A DNA stretch of 64,000 nt from Diadema setosum (Eukaryota > Echinodermata > Echinoidea > Diadematoida > Diadematidae). The first letter of the stretch is position 1, and the number at the start of each line of letters is the position of its first letter. The DNA is taken from positions 33,738,385-33,802,384 of the forward strand of contig CM067075.1 in assembly GCA_033980235.1 (NCBI GenBank), read 5' to 3'. Of this stretch, positions 56,701-62,115 are shown one piece after another. Position numbers and translations under genes: made by a program. The notes beneath the pieces were generated by a model, which was given only the letters and a program-made list of their open reading frames with translations, did not search any database and was not told the DNA's origin.

Positions 56701-58213
56701 TTGTTTGTAAAACTTGAGTCACTGATTCTGACAGTATCTTAATCTTATCTGCATCATTTTCAAGTCGCTTGTCCATCAGGCCATTACTTCTGGGGCAAAC
56801 TTAGCCAGGGAGAGTGCATACCGTGTGAGAGGGGTACCTACCAGGACCAGCAGGCCCAGACTGAGTGTAAGCCTTGTGGTAACGGCAGAGGGACTATTGA
56901 AGAGGGGGCGAGGTCTTTCTCCCAGTGCGTGGGTGAGTCCTGAAAGTACAAAGTTCGAAAGGCTTTGGTACAACATGCCATGTCAGCAAACCGTGCTTCT
57001 GAAATGAAACTTGGCAAAAAGTTGTGTATGAAGATTAAAAAAAACAAACGTAAAAGGAAATCAGAAATACTGATACTATGTCCTTCAGTTAGATGCACTC
57101 GAAATTTAAATGATCCATGCAACCTGCCTGACGTCAAGTTGAAATACTTGATGTAGCCATGATTACTTACCACCAGTCTTGTAGTCCTGGTAACATCCTA
57201 AAACAAATAATATATATGCAAACGAATCCCTGTACTGCTGCAGGACATCATGTTTTTAGGTTCATGTTGGAGTTTGTTAATTATCTAACATCCACTCAAC
57301 CTGTCCTATATATCACCCTGTCTCTTTAGCGTTGTGTCAGCAGGGCTCGTATTCAGCCACCGGATTTGAGCCTTGTGTCCGATGTGAACGTGGTACATAT
57401 CAACCAAGGTCTGGCCAGTCCACTTGCTTGTCTTGTCCAGCCGGCTTGACCACGCCTACTCACAGCTCACCGTCCATCCATAGCTGTCAAGGTCAGCTCA
57501 TCTTGTTCTCCAAAATAATCAATTTACCGTTTAGCTCTGATTATGTCAATCACACCTGATTTCACTATGTATTGAATTCATTTCATGAAACATGACCATG
57601 GATTTTCTCACTTGAGCAAGACATAATGTTCACAATCAAAATTGTGGGAACTCATGGGATAAAAGTTTGTTCAAAATGGCGTTGATAACCCCAAGGGAAA
57701 CCTATGGCCTAAAATTGGGAGGGTAATGGGCCATCAACGATCCCGGAATCTCAATATTGTCCAAACAATGTACCTTGAGTGGAGAGCCATGAAAGTAAAT
57801 ATGCACTGCTTAAGTGAGCAGTAGACTCTGGGTCTACAACTTTTATATCTAATTCTATGAAATTTTACGACTCAGAGTCTTGTGTGCATGACCGAAGCCA
57901 AGTATTTGCACAATGTCAAAATTGAGACTAAAAAATTTGCCCTTGGTTTATGTTTGTTACCATTGTAACACTTATGTTACATGAGCGTATACTGTAGCTG
58001 CATGCCTATAATTGCTTTTCTCACGATTGTTCTTGTATTCCCAATTTAGAGCCATGTCCAGCTGGTCATTCATCCAGCACTGGTTTCCAGCCATGTTTTC
58101 CGTGTCCACTAGGATTCTATCAGCCTCACCAGGGACGCACAGCCTGCCACAAATGTGGTGGCAACACAAGTACTCAAGATGTTGGCTCAATATCCATCAT
58201 AATGTGTCATTAA
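28629..58213 (+). CDS. Whole gene: secreted sushi/HYR/ephrin-receptor-like multidomain protein, 33 coding exons
   Basis: I joined 33 exons with GT-AG boundaries into one open frame of 6,030 nt (2,009 residues). Domain order is signal peptide (1-21), Arg/Pro linker (22-41), HYR1, 2 sushi, HYR2, 5 sushi, HYR3, 3 sushi, HYR4, 3 sushi, HYR5, 2 sushi, HYR6, HYR7, sushi 16, linker with RRRR at 1740-1743, and three GCC2_GCC3 repeats (1846-2009). Nearly every module is one exon with phase 1 at both ends, the classic arrangement of shuffled extracellular modules. Sushi and HYR domains mediate adhesion and ligand binding; the sushi-HYR-sushi-GCC2 order is known from SVEP1/polydom and, in shorter form, SRPX. 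No VWA, EGF, pentraxin or membrane segment is visible. The start at 28629 is chosen for its signal peptide and A at -3; an in-frame ATG at 28395 would add 78 residues and hide that signal. Untranslated ends are unknown. Confidence 0.88.
28745..28802. repeat. (ACAA)n microsatellite in intron 1
   Basis: A CAAA/CAGA repeat begins about 50 bp after exon 1. Intron 1 also has a GAA/GGA tract at 29180-29257. Confidence 0.8.
29607..29663 (+). CDS. Exon 2: Arg7-Ala-Pro7 linker
   Basis: This 57-nt phase 1-1 exon has a strong polypyrimidine acceptor (tttttttttcag) and donor G|gtgagt. It encodes residues 22-41: Asp-Ala-Trp-Gly, seven Arg (one CGA, five CGT, one CGA), Ala, then seven Pro. The Arg run is a CGT microsatellite in coding frame. 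It would lie at the mature N-terminus right after signal cleavage. It could act in heparin or polyanion binding, or be a proprotein-convertase site. Because it is symmetric, it can be skipped without a frameshift. Confidence 0.75.
29699..29738. repeat. (CA)n microsatellite in intron 2
   Basis: A CA dinucleotide run starts shortly after exon 2. Confidence 0.85.
29883..30009 (+). CDS. Exon 3: HYR domain 1, first half
   Basis: This exon encodes residues 41-83. It shows the HYR start (DTTSPTFTSC) followed by the strand motif VTWSTPTATDNSG typical of HYR repeats. The acceptor follows a pyrimidine tract (ccttctctcag); the donor is CAG|gttgga, phase 2. The domain is completed by exon 4 after a 2.5-kb intron that holds a solo-LTR candidate. 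Confidence 0.85.
30425..30545. repeat. Diverged tandem repeat, period about 59 bp
   Basis: GGGTGACCAGATTAATGTAGA and GGCTGACCAGATCAGTGGAGA begin two similar units in intron 3. Confidence 0.55.
30560..31492 (+). mobile_element. Candidate solo LTR in intron 3
   Basis: This block of about 0.9 kb differs in base use from its flanks. It has a TATATAAG box at 30800-30808 and an AATAAA signal at 31423-31428, and ends ...GTCGTAACA. Promoter and polyadenylation signals in this order suggest an LTR without internal genes. The left end and target duplication were not fixed. Confidence 0.45.
31590..31800. mobile_element. Hairpin MITE, family M1, partial copy
   Basis: CATCACATAAACAATTAATTCC and TGGTTTTTCATTATCTCAC match the right half of the family seen at 11466-11858 and 50823-51200. 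Confidence 0.45.
32540..32658 (+). CDS. Exon 4: HYR domain 1, second half
   Basis: This exon encodes residues 83-123 and finishes HYR1 with GSTFNEGSHTVQYRATDSAG and the second conserved Cys (ATCTIRFVVV). It enters at phase 2 and leaves at phase 1 (G|gtaagt), so exons 3 and 4 together make one phase 1-1 module. Confidence 0.87.
33093..33281 (+). CDS. Exon 5: sushi domain 1
   Basis: This exon encodes residues 123-186, a single sushi module of 63 codons, phase 1-1. Six cysteines are present, with the GSTCTFSC motif, aromatic GYYV, and a final Trp (VWSGSAPSC). The extra Cys pair beyond the usual four resembles selectin-type CCP repeats. Confidence 0.92.
34174..34359 (+). CDS. Exon 6: sushi domain 2
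   Basis: This exon encodes residues 186-248. It is a six-Cys sushi module with SRCTFSCNQGYTLQG and SWSNSGSSPTC, phase 1-1. The acceptor is actccag and the donor G|gtaaga. It pairs with exon 5 as a sushi doublet between HYR1 and HYR2. Confidence 0.92.
35170..35308. repeat. 139-bp inverted-repeat element in intron 6
   Basis: GTTTCATAAAGAGAGGTTTGT pairs with ACAAACCTCGCAATGAAAC. It is MITE-like. Confidence 0.6.
35657..35908 (+). CDS. Exon 7: HYR domain 2 (single exon)
   Basis: This exon encodes residues 248-332, a complete 84-codon HYR domain: DTTAPSFTHCP at the start, VTWSTPTATDNSG, FSEGVHHIQYRAVDSAGNE, and a final Cys in NTCSFSITV. Unlike HYR1 it has no internal intron. Phase 1-1; donor G|gtgaat. 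Confidence 0.92.
36935..37120 (+). CDS. Exon 8: sushi domain 3
   Basis: This exon encodes residues 332-394, a six-Cys sushi module with SVCSFSCVVGYSLQG and GVWTHGQPSC. Phase 1-1; acceptor cccctcag and donor A|gtacgg. It is the first of five consecutive sushi modules. Confidence 0.9.
37790..37975 (+). CDS. Exon 9: sushi domain 4
   Basis: This exon encodes residues 394-456, a six-Cys sushi module with GTNCQFTCNTGYEI and a late Trp before the final Cys (YWVGATPVC). Phase 1-1; donor A|gtaagt. Confidence 0.9.
38962..39156 (+). CDS. Exon 10: sushi domain 5
   Basis: This exon encodes residues 456-521, a six-Cys sushi module with GNQCQFFCAQGYYLQGN and TWSGNLPSC. Phase 1-1; acceptor ttcattccag and donor T|gtaaga. 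Confidence 0.9.
39862..40068 (+). CDS. Exon 11: sushi domain 6 with acidic insert
   Basis: This exon encodes residues 521-590. It is a six-Cys sushi module (GTSCTLACEDGYE ... IWTGSDIVC) with an acidic insertion of about ten residues (SDDGDGDDEG) after the fifth Cys. That loop could bind Ca2+ or basic partners; this is inference. Phase 1-1; donor A|gtgaga. Confidence 0.9.
40432..40461. repeat. (TGATT)n tract
   Basis: It is the reverse complement of the AAATC-type tail seen after the LINE fragment at 53.5 kb, and is probably an antisense LINE tail. Confidence 0.5.
40585..40797 (+). CDS. Exon 12: sushi domain 7 (long loop)
   Basis: This exon encodes residues 590-661. It is a 71-codon sushi module with six Cys and a lengthened loop between the second and third Cys (VVQPTTSPSQNYS), and a Trp in AWETPPTTC. 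Phase 1-1; acceptor tgttctag and donor G|gtagtg. Confidence 0.9.
41143..41426. mobile_element. MITE in intron 12
   Basis: GAAGAGTTTGTTCGCAAAAA and CCGATAAGTCCAT at the left are inverted at the right (41349-41426), where a T-rich insert separates the two blocks. Confidence 0.65.
41584..41687 (+). CDS. Exon 13: HYR domain 3, first half
   Basis: This exon encodes residues 661-695: DITPPVITCP then VQWTNMTQPQ. It enters at phase 1 and leaves at phase 0 (CAG|gtacca). The split lies before the TD(N/R)xG motif, about eight or more residues upstream of the split in HYR1. Confidence 0.85.
42735..42906 (+). CDS. Exon 14: HYR domain 3, second half
   Basis: This exon encodes residues 696-753, with ATDRGTA, then TEGDHTLVHRAVDSAGNSATC. 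Phase 0 in and 1 out (A|gtaagt). A second gtaag four bases downstream was not chosen because the phase would not match exon 15. Confidence 0.87.
43398..43628 (+). CDS. Exon 15: sushi domain 8 (longest sushi)
   Basis: This exon encodes residues 753-830. At 77 codons it is the longest sushi module of the gene, with six Cys, GSTCTIACDSGYQM, an enlarged loop before the final Cys, and a late Trp (FWTEFNPAC). Phase 1-1; donor C|gtaagt. Confidence 0.9.
43939..44127 (+). CDS. Exon 16: sushi domain 9
   Basis: This exon encodes residues 830-893, a six-Cys sushi module with RTSCQFSCSPGYTS and SWSGSDFQC. Phase 1-1; acceptor tgttccag and donor G|gtacgt. Confidence 0.9.
44661..44858 (+). CDS. Exon 17: sushi domain 10
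   Basis: This exon encodes residues 893-959, a six-Cys sushi module with NTTCSFVCDDGFRLEGQ and QWSYPSAPTC. Phase 1-1; acceptor atcccaccag and donor G|gtaatg. Confidence 0.9.
44967..45122. repeat. Foldback hairpin in intron 17
   Basis: GTATTCTTTCTAG...GGGTATCTGTTTGGCCCT is followed by its inverted copy (AGGGCC...AAATACCC...CTAGAAAGAATAC). Outer arms GTTGGGTGGTAGAA also pair. Confidence 0.7.
45323..45458 (+). CDS. Exon 18: HYR domain 4, first half
   Basis: This exon encodes residues 959-1004: DIQPPNFNSSCPS, then IASDNSGNVHV. I chose the donor AA|gtaatt (phase 2). A GC donor four bases upstream (TCA|gcaagt) is also possible; see the finding on this intron. Either choice keeps the same protein length. 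Confidence 0.78.
46218..46309 (+). CDS. Exon 19: HYR domain 4, second half
   Basis: This exon encodes residues 1004-1035: LFPEGVTVIGYLANDAAG and a final Cys (TRCDITITV). Two AGs precede it, ending at 46213 and 46217. The later one matches the GT donor of exon 18, and the earlier one matches the GC donor. The start is therefore uncertain by four bases. Confidence 0.75.
46545..46733 (+). CDS. Exon 20: sushi domain 11
   Basis: This exon encodes residues 1035-1098, a six-Cys sushi module with GSRCSFSCDEGYDLIG and AWEDAPPVC. Phase 1-1. The donor A|gtgggc is weaker than most in this gene. Confidence 0.9.
47377..47562 (+). CDS. Exon 21: sushi domain 12
   Basis: This exon encodes residues 1098-1160, a six-Cys sushi module with GSECTMHCPVGFVGVG and VWSTTNFTC. 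Phase 1-1; acceptor cccttgcag and donor C|gtgagt. Confidence 0.9.
48132..48332 (+). CDS. Exon 22: sushi domain 13 (divergent)
   Basis: This exon encodes residues 1160-1227. The six-Cys spacing and the late Trp (VWSRNVTVAEC) are kept, but the usual GY after the fourth Cys is replaced by SGF. It is a diverged sushi module. Phase 1-1; donor G|gtgagt. Confidence 0.86.
48953..49192 (+). CDS. Exon 23: HYR domain 5 (single exon)
   Basis: This exon encodes residues 1227-1307, a complete 80-codon HYR domain: DTQPPTFDQCPS, VSWNVTAMDNS, YQVKCSARDDAGNENDC. Two additional Cys (LSCDL and VKCSA) may form an extra disulfide. Phase 1-1; donor G|gtaagc. Confidence 0.9.
49649..49837 (+). CDS. Exon 24: sushi domain 14
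   Basis: This exon encodes residues 1307-1370, a six-Cys sushi module with GAECTVSCSAGYKLIG and FWYFEQDPIC. Phase 1-1; acceptor aattccag and donor G|gtatgg. The next intron is the second longest of the gene (2.4 kb) and holds two MITEs. Confidence 0.9.
49881..50792. mobile_element. piggyBac-type MITE (TTAA flanks)
   Basis: TTAA at 49881-49884 and 50789-50792 flank inverted ends CCCTATAAAGCCCAAG (49885-49900 and complement at 50773-50788). TTAA duplication and CCCTA ends are hallmarks of the piggyBac superfamily. Inner inverted GGGGGGCACATTGTGCCCC blocks lie near both ends. No transposase is encoded. It contains a 16-bp perfect palindrome at 50041-50056. Confidence 0.85.
50823..51200. mobile_element. 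Hairpin MITE, family M1, copy 2
   Basis: Ends AGGGTGTGTACAGTTCTGG and CCAGTACTGTACAGTCCCT, with long arms sharing GGCTGAGATATC and GATGAAAAT. It lies 30 bp from the piggyBac-type MITE, in intron 24. Confidence 0.75.
51601..51660. repeat. A-rich / (CAA)n tract
   Basis: A simple repeat in intron 24. The rest of the intron (51201-52261) shows nothing I can name. Confidence 0.7.
52262..52468 (+). CDS. Exon 25: sushi domain 15
   Basis: This exon encodes residues 1370-1439, a six-Cys sushi module with GTVCVLHCDPGLVLEGD and EWSRPLDVESLLC. The aromatic after the fourth Cys is replaced by Leu. Phase 1-1; acceptor ttccctggtag and donor G|gtgagg. Confidence 0.88.
52779..53033 (+). CDS. Exon 26: HYR domain 6 (single exon, divergent)
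   Basis: This exon encodes residues 1439-1524. DRTPPANLSCPS, the VAFDLPSADDAVDG strand, CRFTFTDSSNNSVVC and a valine-rich end mark an HYR domain. The usual DSAGN is changed to DSSNN. Phase 1-1; donor A|gtaagc. HYR7 follows directly without a sushi between. Confidence 0.86.
53141..53540 (+). pseudogene. LINE reverse transcriptase fragment, internally deleted
   Basis: Translated pieces in shifting frames match the non-LTR reverse transcriptase palm region: KIAKVIPI, then ISKVIERL, NQDQCGFKKFHSTDMAVAQL, and VFMDQLSVAFDTLDH. Stops and a frameshift break it. Within a few bases of the last match the sequence passes into a 3' tail (CAATAAATCAAATCGAATC...). It lies in intron 26, sense to the host gene. 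Confidence 0.82.
53653..53895 (+). CDS. Exon 27: HYR domain 7 (degenerate)
   Basis: This exon encodes residues 1524-1605. It retains EVQPVIEECPP at the start and YQLMCQVIDPQSGLYAEC at the end, the position of YRAxDSAGNxxxC, but the central TDNSG motif is gone. It is recognised mainly by exon size, phase 1-1 and flanking context. An antisense open frame over it is a shadow. Confidence 0.82.
54148..54345 (+). CDS. Exon 28: sushi domain 16
   Basis: This exon encodes residues 1605-1671, a divergent six-Cys sushi module with GKYCSIMCQEEHD and RWSPSTYVPDC. Phase 1-1; acceptor gtcttcag and donor G|gtgagg. It is the last sushi before the linker. Confidence 0.88.
54346..55267. other. Intron 28, no feature seen
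   Basis: AT-rich; no repeat or exon I can support. Confidence 0.4.
55268..55563 (+). CDS. Exon 29: linker with furin-type site
   Basis: This exon encodes residues 1671-1769. It is not a sushi, HYR or EGF module. It shows a basic start (IRKGRRF), four Cys (SCQ, ICT, LCT, ECG), then the basic run SRRRRD at residues 1739-1744, which fits the R-X-(K/R)-R consensus of furin-type convertases. It enters at phase 1 and leaves at phase 0 (CTG|gtaagc). Its position between the last sushi and the GCC2_GCC3 repeats corresponds to the linker in SVEP1-type proteins; homology is inferred from order only. Confidence 0.8.
55954..56182 (+). CDS. Exon 30: linker, second part
   Basis: This exon encodes residues 1770-1846. 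It continues the linker with a His cluster (FPHHHHKTLERL), a predicted helix, an acidic patch (TGDDDT), and DCEAGFVADEMTHMC, a Cys-rich lead into the first GCC2_GCC3 repeat. Phase 0 in and 1 out. The donor is G|gtgaat; reading on would hit a stop at once. Confidence 0.8.
56403..56436 (+). repeat. LINE 3' tail relic in intron 30
   Basis: ATACAGAAACCAATAAATCA is identical to the tail after the LINE fragment at 53483-53505. Confidence 0.6.
56765..56932 (+). CDS. Exon 31: ephrin-receptor-like (GCC2_GCC3) repeat 1
   Basis: This exon encodes residues 1846-1902: ACPSGHYF, CIPCERGTYQD, CKPCGNG, then a final Cys (SQC). This C-x2-C-x-G-x-Y-Q pattern is the TNFR/ephrin-receptor-like repeat called GCC2_GCC3. 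Phase 1-1; acceptor ttttcaag and donor G|gtgagt. Confidence 0.9.
57330..57491 (+). CDS. Exon 32: ephrin-receptor-like (GCC2_GCC3) repeat 2
   Basis: This exon encodes residues 1902-1956: LCQQGSYSATGFEPC, VRCERGTYQPRSGQSTC, LSCPAGLTT, final Cys in IHSC. Phase 1-1; acceptor tctctttag and donor G|gtcagc. It is closely similar in spacing to exon 33. Confidence 0.9.
58050..58213 (+). CDS. Exon 33: ephrin-receptor-like repeat 3 and stop
   Basis: This exon encodes residues 1956-2009: PCPAGHSSSTGFQPC, FPCPLGFYQPHQGRTAC, HKCGGNTSTQD, a final Cys, His, then TAA at 58211-58213. The stop follows the last domain Cys directly, and no credible in-frame donor precedes it, so I treat this as the terminal exon. 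An ATTAAA overlaps the stop, but no clear AATAAA lies close downstream. Longer isoforms that skip this exon cannot be excluded. Confidence 0.78.
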
Positions 58214-59090
58214 ATGTCTTTTTAAACAATATCATCGTGTAAATAACATTGGGTGTCTTACACCAGGCAGTTGCATTTAAGAGTTTCGTTGGTGATCCGT
58301 CCACATGTATTTTATGCCTTATTCTCCATTATTCATGGATAGTCTAAAAACTCAGTATGTAGTCTCTCTCTCTGAGCAAGGTACTGTCCATTAAGGGAGA
58401 TAGTGATGGAAACGTTATTACATGTATGGCCAATAGCTTGGTCAAATGGTTTTGTGATTCATCTTAGAGCGCGAGATGTCATGTACAAAGTAATGCAACA
58501 TTGCAATCTGATCATTTTCCATATCCTTCCCAATTTTTGTGCCACGGCAAATTCACTTTGCTCATATAAAAATATCTCTCTCAGCCTAAAAGAGTTTATG
58601 AGGTGTAAAATGGACATATCATTTTCTGCTAGGTATACTATTAATATCTGTCACAAGTGCCACATAATCAAGAATTATGTGAAATAGTCTCATTGCCAGA
58701 CGTCAAGGCAAATGTTGTTACAGATAAAAATCGTCATTTCTTCAATATTTTTATTAGTTTTGTTCAGAACTTTTGCTTCAAAGAGAAGATAATCGTCGAT
58801 GGAATGGGATTTACATTGGCAAATGCTTAATTAAGTTTTTTGATAACATCATCATCAGCATAAAATGATTGCTTTAATGTTTCATTATATAACCTTATAC
58901 AGGTCGCCGAAAGGCATTCATTTTCATTTTTGTCGAGCCCACCGGAGATGAGGGGAGAAAAGGGATCGCCTGCAGCGTCTGTCCGTAACGCTACAAAAAC
59001 TTCAATAACTCTTTACTCTGGGCTTCAATTGCAATCAAATTTCGAGGGAAGAGGGGTCAAGTTTCACACTTTACCATATATGAAGGTCAC
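58214..59090. other. Region downstream of the gene (3' UTR not delimited)
   Basis: No downstream exon is supported and no clear AATAAA lies near the stop. Confidence 0.4.
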
Positions 59091-59640
59091 CTCAAGGTCA
59101 AAGCTCACAGGCAGGGGTCAATGAACTTTTTAAAGCCCAATGTTAAGTTTTTATGGCGCGTTTCTATTATGGGTCATAACTTTTGATCCATAAGTCCGCT
59201 TATGACTAAACTTGGATGGTAGACGTCCCTTGGGGAGTGGATGATCACCACAAGGTCAAAGGTCACAAACAGGGGTCAACGAACTTTTACAGCCCAATGT
59301 TAAGTTTTTATGGCGCATTTCTTATTATGGGTCATAACTTTTGATCCATAACTCCATTTGTGACTAAACTTGGATGGTAGATGTCCCTTGGGGAGTGGAT
59401 GATCACCACAAGGTCAAAGGTCACAAGCAGGGATCAACGAACTTTTAGAGCCCAAATTTAAGTTTTTATGGCGCGTTTATATTATTGGATATAACGTTTG
59501 ATCCATAGGTCCGTTTGTGACCAACTTGGATGGTAGATGTCCCTTGGTGAGTGTATGGTTACCACAAGGTCATAGGTCACAGGCAGGGGTCAACGAACTT
59601 TAAGGGTTCAATGATACATTTTATGGCACGTTTCTTTTTT
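59091..59640. repeat. Tandem array, period about 158 bp, with DR1-like motif per unit
   Basis: Four copies of an AGGTCAAAGGTCA-type motif start at 59095 (one mismatch), 59253 (perfect), 59411 (perfect) and 59567 (one mismatch). The units also share CAACGAACTTTT, TTTTTATGGCGCGTTT and AAACTTGGATGGTAGA. Confidence 0.85.
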
Positions 59641-59783
59641 GCCAAAAATTTCTACCCTTTTATATCTCTTTTTTATCTGTTGTATCTTTTTTTTTTATCT
59701 GTTATATCTCTTTTTTTATCTATCATTATCTACAATTTATTGTACGCGATTGGGCGAGACACATTATGGCACTTGCCTTGTTA

Positions 59784-60690
59784 TTATACCCCCGCCAAAC
59801 GAAGTTTGAAGGGGGTATATATGAATCAGCGGACGGTCGGGCGGTCGGGCGGTCGGTCGGGCGGTCGGTCGGGCGGTTGGTCGGGCGGTCGGTCGGGCGG
59901 TCGGGCGTTCGGTCCGTTGCAAATCTTGCGTCGCGAACTACTTCCTCATTTTTTTTAACCGATTCCCATAAAACTTGGCACAGATGTGTGCCTTGGGTTG
60001 TAGATGTGCAAGACGTATTTTTTGACAGTACCCAAAAGTACGTTGACATGGTAACGGCATATTATGGGTAAAAATGGGTACAAATCTTGCGTCGCGAACT
60101 CCTCCCACAGTTTTTGATCAATTTTTATGAAATTAGGTACAGATGTTCATCTGAATATGTTAATGTGCAAGACAAATATTTCTGCAGTGGCAAAAAGTGC
60201 GTTGCCATGGTAACGGCATGTTATTGGTAAAATATAGGGCAAAATGCTTCATGGCAAAACTGCTTCATCAGTGTTCTTCCAATTCTCATGGAATTCATAT
60301 TGAATGTTTGTCTTAGGATATAGGTCAGCATGACACATTTCTTGACAGTGACAAAAAGTACGTTGCCATGGTAACAGCTCACATATTATGAGCCAAAATG
60401 ATGGAAAATTTTGTGTTGCAAACTACTTCCTCAGTTTTTGCCCAATTTCCATGAAACTTGGTACAGATGTGTGCCTTTGGTTGTAGATGTGCAAGACGCA
60501 TTTTTCGACAGTACCCGAAAGTACGTTGCCATGGTAACGGCATATTAATGGCAGAAGATCAAGGAAAGATCTTGCGGATTTAACTACTTCCTCAGTTTTT
60601 TGACCAAAGCTTATGAAATGTTGTTTTGACCAAAGCTTACGAAATGTTGTTTGGCGGGGGTATAACCAGTCGCTGTAGCGACATTTCTAG
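59784..60690 (+). mobile_element. Helentron/pearl-like non-autonomous element
   Basis: TTATACCCCCGCCAAAC at 59784-59800 is perfectly inverted at 60649-60665. After the right repeat comes a hairpin (GTCGCT/AGCGAC, 60669-60682) and CTAG (60687-60690). The interior has a GGTCGGGC minisatellite (59826-59912) and about five tandem units of about 160 bp. Subterminal inverted repeats, a central tandem array and a 3' hairpin match the published form of pearl elements and Helentron-associated elements. Confidence 0.7.
59826..59912. repeat. GGTCGGGC minisatellite
   Basis: Variable GGTCGGGC/GGTCGGTC units, near the left end of the Helentron-like element. Confidence 0.85.
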
Positions 60691-61739
60691 TTTCAAATGT
60701 GCTGTCAATGACGACGTATTTTTCTTTTGTTTCTATTCAAAATACTAATGGTGATCGGATGTTGTTTAAGCTCGCAGTATCTCTTCATCATACTGCGTTC
60801 ACCAACAATCCTCAATCTATGGCTCTTCATTGCAGTTTGGGATTATCTTCTCCGCGCCTGATGTAAAATAACACTGTTTCCTACGTTTTGACAAATTAAG
60901 ATGCAGGAAGCTTTGAGATGTTCTTTGAAACATCTTGGATATCTATTTCATTACGAAGACTTCTTAGATGCCTTAAATAACTGTTAATCCAGTACTGTAC
61001 TTGAGTTTTGCTATCTGTATTTTTCTGTTTGCAGTCCTGGAAAAGAGTTGAATGTTGAAATGAAGTCCTCAAAAGTTTGGATTTATGTATGAACTTAAGA
61101 GGGTCAAAAAAGAAATGTGATTTTTTTTTTTTGTCTGTCGTTGGAAATTTTTTTTTTGTACTTTTTGTTTTCCTTTATCTGTCTTTGTTGTGCTTTAGGG
61201 AAATTCTAGGAGAAGAATAAAATGGAGGAGAACGGATCAGATAAAACTTAGTTCTCGAAAAGTTTTCGACTGTAGACTTTCCATACTATTTACAACTTTT
61301 TGACATACGCCACAGTGTCACAAGACAGAAGCCCATATATGTTTCCCAGAGTTTGAAATTAATTGACAGTGGATTAGATATGTATGAATTTGACAATCAA
61401 ATACCTCTGCTCATTGTCCTTATCTTTGTACCAATATCTATTGCGTTTACTACAGTGTATATTATTTTTATGAAGTTATTTTACATCTGATTATTAATGT
61501 TTTAGATGAAATGTGACTCTGAATAACCGAACTGTTGATGGCAAATGAAGTTTGAAATTGAAATAGACATTTTCAAACACTTCTGATATGGTTTAATTGT
61601 AAATACATGTCTTTTTTGTAATCGTTCCCATGACGACAAAAATTGTTGCATGTGAACGGGTAACTCTTAGTCTAGAAATTCAATCACGATGTCGCCTTTT
61701 GATATTGTATTAGGATAAATTTGTATTGTTTTTCAAACA

Positions 61740-62115
61740 TAATTCGTTGCCATGGTAACGGAGAAGACGTCAGAATATGACTCAATAATTGCAATTGATT
61801 TGGTAATTCTACATCTATGAATTTAGTCAATTTTATTACATTTTAGTACTTATTTTGAAATAATTCTGTGCATTTTTTTTTCAAAAAATAATTCATTACC
61901 ATGGCAACTGCAGAAGACAGAGAATAACTAGGACCCTAATTGGGTAATTCTAAATCTGTAAATTTAGTCACTGTTCTTACATTTTTAGTATGTTATGTTT
62001 GGAAATATGATTTTTTTTTTCAAAAGAGAAATTATTTGTTACCATGGCAACGAGAGGAGACGTCGGAATTCCAAAGGGCTCAATATCCAAATTTCTCTAA
62101 ATGTGTGCTGAATTT
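61740..62115. repeat. Tandem array, period 143-149 bp, with X-box motif
   Basis: X-box palindromes at 61746, 61895 and 62038 mark three diverged units that also share GGTAATTCTA and AATTTAGTCA. Confidence 0.7.
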
